Shown piece after piece: positions 16,435 through 23,443 of a DNA stretch of 64,000 bases; the stretch's first letter is position 1, and the number at the start of each line of letters is the position of its first letter. Below the pieces are notes generated by a model. The model did no database searches and was not told the DNA's origin. It worked only from the letters and a program-made list of their open reading frames with translations. Source of the DNA: Streptomyces wedmorensis (lineage in GTDB: Bacteria > Actinomycetota > Actinomycetes > Streptomycetales > Streptomycetaceae); assembly GCF_000716445.1 (NCBI RefSeq), contig NZ_JNWK01000035.1, forward strand, positions 62,001 to 126,000. Direction: 5' to 3'. The translations under genes were made by a program, and so were the position numbers.

Positions 16435-18231
16435 TCACCGCAGCCGCGGGCCGGCGACCCAGGCCACCAGAGCACGACGCAGCCCCTGGGTGACCGGCGT
16501 GACGCGGTGGTCGATCAGTGACGGGAAGACCAGCACCGAGCCGCGTTCGCGCGGCAGTTCCTCGGTATCGACGCCGAACATCTGCAATCCCCCGCCCTCG
16601 TACGAGGACGCATCGGACAGCTGGACGATGACGGTGATCTTCCGGGGGGAGTCGGTCTGGTCGTGGCTGTAGTCGTTGTGCCGGTGGAAGTGCCCGTTGC
16701 CGGGGAGGTACTCGACGTACTGCGGAGCGCGCGTGATGCCTGACAGGTCGAACCCGTAGGCGGTCCGCGCGGCCTCCCGCGCCACGGAATCGACCAGTCG
16801 GTAGATCCACTCGGTGCGTGGCCCCTTCGGTACGTACCGGGTCTCCGCTCGCCGATGGCCGGGATGCCCGGCCTCGTCCACGGTGGTCGGTGCCGTCAGC
16901 GGGAGACCGCGGCAGGCGGCGACGAGGTCGTCGCAGTCGGCAGCGGTGAGACGTTCCCGCAGGCGCATCCAGCCCAGGTGATGGCCGGCCGAAGGGCCGC
17001 TGTCACGGACCAGGGTCAGGTCGCGGGGCCGTGGGACAGGGTCTTCCGCTCGGGTGGGGGAGGCCGGAGCCGCGGCCGTGGCCGGGCCCCCCGCGGGAGC
17101 CGCGGTCAGCACGGGCGATGCCGGTCCCGCCGTGTCGTCGACCGGCCGAAAGAGGTTGTGCCGCACGAGGATCCGGGTCAGCTCGACGGCGTCGTAGTGC
17201 TGGCCGACCCCCGGCAGCTCCCTCGGGGTGAAGGACTCCGCCTTCGACACGTGGTCGACGACGGGCTGGAGCCGCCCGTCGAGGCGCAGGGTGCCGCCGG
17301 GGAAGGTCAGTCGCGCGAGCCCGTGGTCGCTGTCGGATTCACTGGGCATCAGCGGCACTCTGCGCACCGTGGTGTCCGGCGCGATCGCGGTGGCGGCGCT
17401 GCCCGCCGCCAGCTGCCCACCGGGCAGCGGGTCGAGTCCGACGATGCACCGTACGCGGCGCTCCCGCAGATAGGCGGGGACGTCGAGGTCCGGGAGGTCG
17501 GGCAGCGCGGGTCCGAGGGCCGCGGGTCCGGTGACCGAGCGGCGGAACGGCTCGTGGTCGCGCAGCATGTCCGCCATGGCGTCCGCCCAGGACAGCGTGT
17601 GCAGGCCGAGCGTGAGGTGCAGCGATGCCTCGTCAGCCGTGTGTGCGACGTGGGGGAAGTCCTGGGGGACGTACAGGACGTCACCCGGCTCCAGCGTCGC
17701 GGAGACGAGCGTTTCCGAGTCCTGCGACCCGGGTGCGAAGACCTCCCACCGCTTGGTGCCGTGCAGTTGGACGACGAGCACCGAATGGTCGTCGTGGTGG
17801 CGATCGAAGCCCTGCGCGCGCGGCGGAGTGAGGTACGCGTTGGCACTCACAGGCTCGGCGGGGAGCACGCCGAGCTCCAGCAGGTCGAACTCGATGCCGC
17901 GGCACAGCTCGCCGACCGGGGAGCAGCGGCGGGCCAGGAGGGAGAGCAGCAACGTGGCGCCGGAGCGGTAGGCGGTCAGGACGTCCCGCCCCGGAGACCG
18001 GTCGGAGTGGTGGGGGACGACCGGCCGTGCCCGGCCTTCCTGTACGACGCTGAGATCGGCGCCCCCGCCGCAGGCCAGCCGTTCGAAGTCGTCGATCGTG
18101 AACAGCCGCCCGACCAGCGGAGCGGCGGCCCCGCGGAGCAGCAGCGCTTCGCGCTCCCAGCTCATGCGGAGGAAGGACGTGACGTCCAGGCTGCCGAGGA
18201 CGGAGGCCAGCCCTCGCTTCTCCGTGTCCAT
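16435..18231 (-). CDS. Double oxygenase: JmjC-like domain fused to P4H-like 2OG domain
   Basis: A 598-aa protein. Residues 1-380 are a JmjC/cupin oxygenase related to the other one in the operon: H145-x-D147 (DRHHDDHSVLVVQLHGTKRW) and H194 (VPQDFPHVAH). A Pro/Ala-rich linker follows at about 385-415. Residues about 420-598 are a prolyl-4-hydroxylase-type Fe/2OG domain with H518-x-D520 (HRHNDY), an EGGGLQMF turn, H575 (LIDHRV) and R585/R586 for 2-oxoglutarate. Both iron sites look intact, so one polypeptide could carry out two oxidations. It starts 25 bp after the precursor stop, behind a small palindrome. Confidence 0.85.
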   Translation of the reverse strand: MDTEKRGLASVLGSLDVTSFLRMSWEREALLLRGAAAPLVGRLFTIDDFERLACGGGADLSVVQEGRARPVVPHHSDRSPGRDVLTAYRSGATLLLSLLARRCSPVGELCRGIEFDLLELGVLPAEPVSANAYLTPPRAQGFDRHHDDHSVLVVQLHGTKRWEVFAPGSQDSETLVSATLEPGDVLYVPQDFPHVAHTADEASLHLTLGLHTLSWADAMADMLRDHEPFRRSVTGPAALGPALPDLPDLDVPAYLRERRVRCIVGLDPLPGGQLAAGSAATAIAPDTTVRRVPLMPSESDSDHGLARLTFPGGTLRLDGRLQPVVDHVSKAESFTPRELPGVGQHYDAVELTRILVRHNLFRPVDDTAGPASPVLTAAPAGGPATAAAPASPTRAEDPVPRPRDLTLVRDSGPSAGHHLGWMRLRERLTAADCDDLVAACRGLPLTAPTTVDEAGHPGHRRAETRYVPKGPRTEWIYRLVDSVAREAARTAYGFDLSGITRAPQYVEYLPGNGHFHRHNDYSHDQTDSPRKITVIVQLSDASSYEGGGLQMFGVDTEELPRERGSVLVFPSLIDHRVTPVTQGLRRALVAWVAGPRLR

Positions 18232-18244
18232 GGGAATCAGTCCC

Positions 18245-18258
18245 GAGCGGCGCCGCTC
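18245..18258 (-). promoter_or_regulatory. Perfect palindrome at the precursor stop codon
   Basis: GAGCGGCGCCGCTC is self-complementary and overlaps the precursor stop codon, lying 14-27 bp upstream of the double-oxygenase ATG. A hairpin here could lower read-through or stabilise the precursor mRNA so that peptide exceeds enzyme, as in many RiPP operons. There is no T-run, so it is not a strong terminator. Confidence 0.45.
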
Positions 18259-18568
18259 AGCAACTCGGCCCGCCGACGTTGGACGCGCACCCTGTGCAGG
18301 CCGTGATCATGCCGAAGCTCTGGTTGTCCAGTTCGATGTCGACGGTCTGGAGGGAGATGGACATGACCTCCTCGGGCTCCGGCGCCGTCTCGTCGCCGGC
18401 GTCGCCCTTGACGGCGGCATCGGAGGCGTCGGTCTGCCCGGTGCGGCGGCGGAGCTCGATGGCGACCCGGTCGCCGTCGTTCAGCTCCACCCGCGGCGTG
18501 TCGGCGCCTTCGAACACCTCCACCACGATTTCTTTGCGTGGCTGAGTCATGTCAGTGTTCTCGCACAT
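18257..18568 (-). CDS. Putative RiPP precursor peptide
   Basis: A 103-aa acidic, soluble protein with a short Cys/Gly/Ser-rich end. Residues 1-82 look like a leader (VEVFEGADTPRVELNDGD; acidic stretch 46-67; SISLQTVDIELDN). The last ~20 residues carry three cysteines (C91, C94, C103) in ACTGCASNVGGPSC. It has no hydrophobic signal peptide. The ATG at 18568 is chosen for AGGAG 6 nt upstream; a second ATG is at 18550. It is the first gene of an operon encoding a radical SAM enzyme with a recognition domain, a TfuA-YcaO fusion and oxygenases, which is why it is called a precursor. I recognise no close family; core limits and cleavage site are not known. Confidence 0.72.
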   Translation of the reverse strand: MCENTDMTQPRKEIVVEVFEGADTPRVELNDGDRVAIELRRRTGQTDASDAAVKGDAGDETAPEPEEVMSISLQTVDIELDNQSFGMITACTGCASNVGGPSC

Positions 18569-18600
18569 GGTGCACTCCTGACTTGTTACATCAAGTGGGG

Positions 18601-19494
18601 ATGAAGGGGACTATGTTGCGGGAAAGCCTTCCTAGCAGTGACCTGGATCACAGTCAACGAAATGGAGGTCCAGGCGAGGGTGCGGCACCCGAACGGCACT
18701 TTCCGCTGGACCTCGCCATCGGGTGCACCTTCCGGAACGAAGCCAGGTTCCTGAGGGAATGGATCGAATTCCATCGGCTGATGGGCGTGCAGCGCTTCTT
18801 CCTCGTCGACGACCGCAGCGACGACGACTACCGGGACGTGGTGAAGCCGTACGTCGACGAAGGCGTCGTCCAGGTCATCGAGAAACCCTGCCCGCCCGCG
18901 TACGCGGGGCGCCGGTGGAACCAGTACCAGCACCTGGTCCTGGGCGGGCTGTGCAGGGAACTCCGGGGAGCCGTGCGCTGGCTGGCCCTCGTCGACGTCG
19001 ACGAGTTCCTCGTACCGACCGTCGCCTCCACCGTCATCGAGTTCCTCTCGGAGCACGAGGAGGCGGGAGCGGTGCACGTGGAATGGCGCATGTTCGGAAC
19101 ATCGGGCGTGCGGCGGCTGGGTACCGGGGAACTGCTCACCGAGCGCATGTGCCGACGCATGGCGGCACGCCCGAATCCGGGGAAGTCGATCGTCAAACCG
19201 CACCGAGTCGCCGAGGCGGGGATCCACCGCTGCGAGCTCCTGCCCGGCAGCGCCTACGTCACCGTTCCGGCCGACCCGGCCCCCGGGCGCGGCGGCATGC
19301 GCGTCCACCACTACTGGACCCGGGACGAGGAGTTCCTCCTCGGCACCAAACTTCCCCGTGCGGCGGAGACGAAGGGCTGGGAGCTGACACCGGAAGCCGT
19401 CGACTTCCATCGCACGGCGTACGACGACGTCGAGGACCGGCAGATCCGGCGGTTCCTGCCGGGCCTGCGGGAGCGGCTGGGGCGGGCTCGGTAG
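18601..19494 (+). CDS. Glycosyltransferase family 92-like protein
   Basis: A protein of about 297 aa with a GT-A fold of the GT92/DUF23 type: LAIGCTFRNEARFLREWIEFHRLMGVQRFFLVDDRSDDD at the nucleotide-sugar site, and LALVDVDEFLVPT containing the DxD metal motif. The C-terminal part has the RVHHYWTRDEEFL segment common in the family. The conserved region starts at about residue 35, so the ATG at 18601 or the one at 18613 is possible; neither has a good ribosome binding site. It is divergent from the putative precursor gene with only 32 bp between the start codons. It may glycosylate the RiPP product or a surface polymer. Confidence 0.8.
   Translation: MKGTMLRESLPSSDLDHSQRNGGPGEGAAPERHFPLDLAIGCTFRNEARFLREWIEFHRLMGVQRFFLVDDRSDDDYRDVVKPYVDEGVVQVIEKPCPPAYAGRRWNQYQHLVLGGLCRELRGAVRWLALVDVDEFLVPTVASTVIEFLSEHEEAGAVHVEWRMFGTSGVRRLGTGELLTERMCRRMAARPNPGKSIVKPHRVAEAGIHRCELLPGSAYVTVPADPAPGRGGMRVHHYWTRDEEFLLGTKLPRAAETKGWELTPEAVDFHRTAYDDVEDRQIRRFLPGLRERLGRAR
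18629..18657 (-). promoter_or_regulatory. Likely RiPP operon promoter with Crp-like palindrome
   Basis: On the minus strand a -35 box TTGACT (18657-18652) and a -10-like TAGGAA (18634-18629) are separated by 17 bp, about 60 bp upstream of the precursor ATG. The spacer contains TGTGA-TCCAGG-TCACT (18652-18637), matching the TGTGA-N6-TCACA form of CRP-family sites in 9 of 10 arm positions. A protein bound between -35 and -10 would repress. The element lies inside the first codons of the divergent glycosyltransferase gene. Confidence 0.5.
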
Positions 19495-19683
19495 GACTCG
19501 CCGCCTTCCGCGGCTGGACCACCCCGAGGTGGTGGACGCCGGTCGTGCCGCGCCCGGTTCGCCGGATCGGGCGCGGGGTCGGTTTCTGCCGCGCACCTGT
19601 GACGCGTGGCCAGGTGCCGCCGAGCCCCCTCGTGGCGTCCGGGGAGTCTGAGCGGGGGTCTCCTGGTGAGTACTCCGCGGCGC

Positions 19684-20769
19684 CTACTGGAAGCTGAGCC
19701 GGTGCGGGTGTTTCGGGTCGGTGGGGCAGGTGTGGATGCGCATCAGGCCGCGGCCGAGGTGGACGCCGACCGGGTCGATCACGTCCGGGTCGTCGGTCGA
19801 ATCACGGTCCTCGAGTGGGAGCCAGCTTCCCGAACCGCCGTCGCACTCCCACTTGTCGACCGTGAGGAGGGGAGGCATCGGGGTGGCGCAGACCGCACAG
19901 TCGACCGGGGAGGGATCGGTGAGGTGCCAGGACGCGAAGCCGCCGACTTTCCATCCCGGGGCGATGGACAGGTCGCCCATGTAGGTGACCTCGTACTCCT
20001 CCTCCGCCCGGGCCCGGGCCATCGCGGCCTCGTACTCCTCGTAGGTGTCGTAGCTCCGCGGCTCTGAGGAGTCGTCCGTGTCCTCGTCGTCCTCCTCCTC
20101 GTCGAGGAGGCCCTCCTCCCGGTCCGCGAGGGCGTCCTGGAGTTCTTCGCTCAACAGGCCCTGGTACTCGTGCTCGACGACCTGCTCGGGGTGCAGGACG
20201 CAGCGGGTGGGTACGCATGCCTCGCGGCCCGCGACCGGGGGCTCGGGCTGGTTCGGGAGGACGTCGCCGACTTCATGGGAGCGCCGCCACTTCAGCACGA
20301 CGTCGATGGTGCGGTCGGGGCCGTGGGCCTCGAAGGGGCACCAGAAGACCTGGAGCAGGTCGTGGCCTTCCGGGCCGACGAGGTCGGGGATGTCGCGCGC
20401 GTACAGCTGGGCGACGGCCAGCAGAGGGAGGGGATCCTCGTCCCGGAGGTCCGGGGCGTGCCGTCCCGGGGCGATGGCGTCGAGGGTCCGTCGCTCCTCG
20501 TCGGAGAAGTCGCGTCCCCTCGCCTCCGCGAGGATGCGCCGCTTGAGCCGTACGTCGTCCAGCCGATGGCCTGTGCCCTTGGGGTGCACCGCGGTGCACA
20601 CCGGCCACGGCTCGTCGGCCGGCCACAACAGCGGTCCCGCCAGTGAGTTCTCCTCGGCCTTCGCCACGCCGTGGCGGGGATGCAGGCGCGTGGCCGTACG
20701 CCGGTGGGCGGAGAGCGCGGGAAGAACGGCTTCGACATCGACGGGGCGCGGGGGTGTGGTGCGGGTCAT
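19684..20769 (-). CDS. Conserved hypothetical protein (possibly YwqG/DUF1963-like)
   Basis: A 361-aa soluble protein with an excellent ribosome binding site (GGAGG, 6 nt from the ATG at 20769). The N-terminal SLAGPLLWPADEPWPVC resembles the opening of DUF1963/YwqG proteins. Residues about 230-255 form a very acidic run, followed by EEYEAAMARARAEEEYEV. The C-terminal third has paired cysteines (CAVCATPMPP, WECDGG, HTCPTDPKH) that could hold a metal. The function is not recognised. It stands alone between GT92 and a TetR gene. Confidence 0.7.
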   Translation of the reverse strand: MTRTTPPRPVDVEAVLPALSAHRRTATRLHPRHGVAKAEENSLAGPLLWPADEPWPVCTAVHPKGTGHRLDDVRLKRRILAEARGRDFSDEERRTLDAIAPGRHAPDLRDEDPLPLLAVAQLYARDIPDLVGPEGHDLLQVFWCPFEAHGPDRTIDVVLKWRRSHEVGDVLPNQPEPPVAGREACVPTRCVLHPEQVVEHEYQGLLSEELQDALADREEGLLDEEEDDEDTDDSSEPRSYDTYEEYEAAMARARAEEEYEVTYMGDLSIAPGWKVGGFASWHLTDPSPVDCAVCATPMPPLLTVDKWECDGGSGSWLPLEDRDSTDDPDVIDPVGVHLGRGLMRIHTCPTDPKHPHRLSFQ

Positions 20770-20938
20770 GCGGGTCCTCCATGGCGCTTCGGCGACGATG
20801 CTATAGGGCGCGCCCGCGGTCTCCTGGGTGATGTCGTCGTCGACGGCGCGGAGACACAAGAAAGTCGATGTCGATTCGAATTCGAGTTCTATGGCGGGGT
20901 GATGCGCTGTCAACCCTTGACGTCGCGGCGACGTTGAT

Positions 20939-20953
20939 ACGATCTCGAATCGT
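20939..20953. promoter_or_regulatory. TetR operator overlapping the regulator start
   Basis: The inverted repeat ACGAT-CTCGA-ATCGT covers the GTG start of the TetR gene. Binding there would block initiation and suggests autorepression. The inner 16 bp, CGATCTCGAATCGTGT (20940-20955), recur exactly at 23428-23443. Confidence 0.6.
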
Positions 20954-21569
20954 GTTCGAGAAGAAGTCGACAGCCAAGGATCCCGCCCGCCCGGTCCAGC
21001 GCCGGGGCATGGAGCGCAGACGCGCGATCCTCGACGCGGCCGAGGCCCTGCTCGGCGAGCAGGGGTACGACGCCGCGACCCTGAAGGCGATCGGCGAGCG
21101 CGCGGGCATCCCGATCGCCTCCGTCTACCACTACTTCCCCGACCGCTATCAGGTCGACGCCGCACTTCTGCAGCGCCACGTGGAGGAGCTCGACCGGCTG
21201 ATCGGGACCCTCCTGGAGGACCGCGTCCCGCACACGCTGCGGGAGGCCACGGACGCCGTCATCGACCCCGTCCGCGACTACTTCCGCCGCCACCCGAGCT
21301 GCACGGAGCTGTGGTTCTCCGCGCAGCAACCGACGGTGACCGACCTGGTGCGGGCCTTCGACGACGCGCAGGCGGAGCGGTTCCGGCACCTGCTGGTGGA
21401 GCGCCGGCTCATCGCCGCCGACACCCCGCCGCTCGTCCTCCGGGTGGCGTACGAGGCGGGCAACCGGCTCCTCGACATCGCGTTCCGCGAGACGAGGGAA
21501 GGCGACGACGCCACCCTCGACGAGGCCCGCCGGCTGGTGACCGCCTACCTGGAGACGTACGCGCCGTAA
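20952..21569 (+). CDS. TetR-family transcriptional regulator
   Basis: A 205-aa protein. Residues about 15-65 are the TetR_N domain (MERRRAILDAAEALLGEQGYDAATLKAIGERAGIPIASVYHYFPDRYQV, recognition helix PIASVYHYF). The C-terminal domain is helical with RRHPSCTELWFSAQQPTVTDLV. The GTG at 20952 gives the normal length and lies in the putative operator; it has no ribosome binding site and may be leaderless, so the ATG at 21009 is an alternative. Remnants of fatty-acid degradation genes downstream suggest a FadR-like role, but that is inference. Confidence 0.85.
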   Translation: MFEKKSTAKDPARPVQRRGMERRRAILDAAEALLGEQGYDAATLKAIGERAGIPIASVYHYFPDRYQVDAALLQRHVEELDRLIGTLLEDRVPHTLREATDAVIDPVRDYFRRHPSCTELWFSAQQPTVTDLVRAFDDAQAERFRHLLVERRLIAADTPPLVLRVAYEAGNRLLDIAFRETREGDDATLDEARRLVTAYLETYAP

Positions 21570-21586
21570 CGGTCACCGCGGCCCGG

Positions 21587-21805
21587 CTACCGCGGCGGGG
21601 CGCCCCACCGGACCTCCTCCCGTATCCGGTTCTCGAGGAGCTTGCCGCCGGCGTTCCGGGGCGGCGCCCCGGAGACGACCGCCGCGTTCTGCGGGACCTT
21701 GGAGTCGGCCGGCCGGTCCCGGCAGTGCGCGAGGACGACGGCGAGGTCCAGCCCGTCCCCGGCGGCGTGCAGGACGGCTCGTTCGGCCCGTACTACGGCG
21801 ACGTC
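21587..21805 (-). pseudogene. C-terminal remnant of an acyl-CoA synthetase
   Basis: About 72 residues in one frame match only the end of AMP-forming acyl-CoA ligases: LAVVLAHCRDRPADSKVPQ then GAPPRNAGGKLLENRIREEV, where GK is the catalytic lysine region (normally PRNaaGKvlk). No adenylation domain precedes it on the minus strand; the sequence upstream has no matching frame. It is a truncated relic tail to tail with the TetR gene, 17 bp after its stop. Confidence 0.7.
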
Positions 21806-22111
21806 GGCAGCAGCCCGGGGACTTCGAGGGCGTCCCCGCACCGCTGCCGTGAGATCGACGCACGGTGGTACGGCACGTTCCACCAGAAGGGCGTCGTCGA
21901 AGGGGCGGCGGAGTTCCGGCGCCGGCTCGACGCCTACGCGGGGGTGGTGGAGCGTGGGACCGCGACACGGCACCTGGAGCGGCCGGCGGTCTCGTCGCCG
22001 AGGTGGAGCCGGGCCGGTACCGCGCGACGTCAGGGATCCGGCGGGGATGCCGACGGGCCGGAGAGGGCGCAGTGTGGTGTACCGGAGCGGGTGGATGACG
22101 GGAGGCCACGG
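21806..22111. other. Non-coding stretch before the lipid kinase
   Basis: About 300 bp between the ligase remnant and the lipid kinase start. Open frames exist on both strands, but none shows a recognisable family or a ribosome binding site. It probably contains the kinase promoter and decayed sequence. Confidence 0.5.
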
Positions 22112-23425
22112 ATGACGAGCCCCGGTGGCGGTGCGGGGGCACGACTGCTGGCGCGGCTGGCCGTACTCGCGGCCGTCGGGTCCCTGGTCGTCCTGGCCCT
22201 GACCGTGGGGGACGGCGGCCTGGAGGTCGTCGTGGCCGGTCTGCTCGGGCTGGTCCTCGGCGCGGCGGGCCTGTGGTGGTTCCTGGCCCACCATGGCCTG
22301 GTGCGCCTGCTCGGGGCGTTCGTCGCGGTCGCCGCGCCGGTCGGGGTCCTGGTGCTGTACGCGTTCGACGGACTGTGGCGGACGGCGCTGGTGCTGATCC
22401 TCTGCTGGGCCGCGTCGCTCGCCTGCGCCCGGGCCGCGCTGCGCAAGGCGCGCCCCGAGCGGTCCAGGAGGGCAGTCACCGCGCCCCGGCCGAAGCGGCC
22501 GTTCCTCATCATGAACCCGAAGTCGGGCGGCGGGAAGGTCGGCCGCTTCCGTCTGGTCGACCGGGCGGAGGCCCTGGGCGCCCGGGTGACGGTGCTCGAC
22601 CCCGACGCCCCGGCCGACGTGGCCGCGCTGGCGCGCGAGGCGGCGGCCGGGGGCGCGGACCTGCTCGGTGTGGCCGGCGGCGACGGCACCCAGGCGCTGG
22701 TGGCGGCGGTCGCCGCCGAGTACGACCTGCCGTTCCTCGTCATCTCGGCGGGCACCCGCAACCACTTCGCCATGGACCTCGGTCTCGACCGCTCCGACCC
22801 GGCGCGGTGTCTGGGCGCCCTGACCGACGGCGAGGAGCTGCGGATCGACCTCGGTGACGTCGCCGGCCGGCCGTTCGTCAACACCGTGTCCTTCGGGGTG
22901 TACGCCGACGTCGTGCAGCGCCCCGAGTACCGCGACGACAAGGCGGGCACGGCCCTGGCCCTCATGCCGGACCTGCTGGTCGGCGACGGTGTGCAGCGGG
23001 TCGACGCGCGGGTCGACGGCACGGAGCTGTCCGCCCAGCAGGCCCTGCTGATCAGCAACAACGTCTACGAGTCGTCGGACGAGTTCGGCAGTGGCGCCCG
23101 CCGGCCCAGCCTCGACGGCGGCGAGCTGGGCGTGCTGGCGATCCGGGTGGAGGGGGCGGCGGGGGCCGCCGACCTGGCCGTGCGCGGTTCCGGCTCCTCG
23201 GCGCTGACGGTCCTGACGGCGCGGCGGGTCGAGGTGACCTCCGCCGCGAAGGAGATCCCGGTCGCGGTGGACGGCGAGGCGTTGCGGATGACGACGCCCG
23301 TCGTGTGCACCGTGCGACCCGGTGCTCTGCGCGTCCTCGTACCCCGCGACCGCCCGGGCGTCCCCGCGCCCGCACCGCGCGTGGACTGGCGGAAGGTGAT
23401 CGACCTCGCGTTCGGCCGCCCCTGA
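22112..23425 (+). CDS. YegS/DgkB-like lipid (diacylglycerol) kinase with membrane N-terminus
   Basis: A 437-aa protein. Residues about 8-110 hold three or four transmembrane helices (LLARLAVLAAVGSLVVLAL, LEVVVAGLLGLVLGAAGLWW and onward). Residues about 125-420 are a DAGKc catalytic domain: FLIMNPKSGGGKVGRF, the ATP-binding GVAGGDGTQ, and ISAGTRNHFAMDLGLD, followed by the second beta-domain with VNTVSFGVYADVV and PVAVDGEAL. It likely phosphorylates a membrane lipid using ATP. The ATG at 22112 has GGGAGG 6 nt upstream. It is probably monocistronic. Confidence 0.88.
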   Translation: MTSPGGGAGARLLARLAVLAAVGSLVVLALTVGDGGLEVVVAGLLGLVLGAAGLWWFLAHHGLVRLLGAFVAVAAPVGVLVLYAFDGLWRTALVLILCWAASLACARAALRKARPERSRRAVTAPRPKRPFLIMNPKSGGGKVGRFRLVDRAEALGARVTVLDPDAPADVAALAREAAAGGADLLGVAGGDGTQALVAAVAAEYDLPFLVISAGTRNHFAMDLGLDRSDPARCLGALTDGEELRIDLGDVAGRPFVNTVSFGVYADVVQRPEYRDDKAGTALALMPDLLVGDGVQRVDARVDGTELSAQQALLISNNVYESSDEFGSGARRPSLDGGELGVLAIRVEGAAGAADLAVRGSGSSALTVLTARRVEVTSAAKEIPVAVDGEALRMTTPVVCTVRPGALRVLVPRDRPGVPAPAPRVDWRKVIDLAFGRP

Positions 23426-23427
23426 GG

Positions 23428-23443
23428 CGATCTCGAATCGTGT
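23428..23443. repeat. Second exact copy of the 16-bp TetR-gene operator sequence
   Basis: CGATCTCGAATCGTGT is identical to 20940-20955 in the same orientation. It starts 3 bp after the lipid kinase stop codon and coincides with the point where the kelch pseudogene loses homology. It could be a second TetR site or one of a pair of direct repeats from a recombination event. Confidence 0.7.

Noticed and set aside
18257..18568. Treating the putative precursor as a lanthipeptide
   Set aside because: No LanB, LanC, LanM or LanKC-type enzyme is in the cluster; the partners are radical SAM, YcaO-TfuA and oxygenases.
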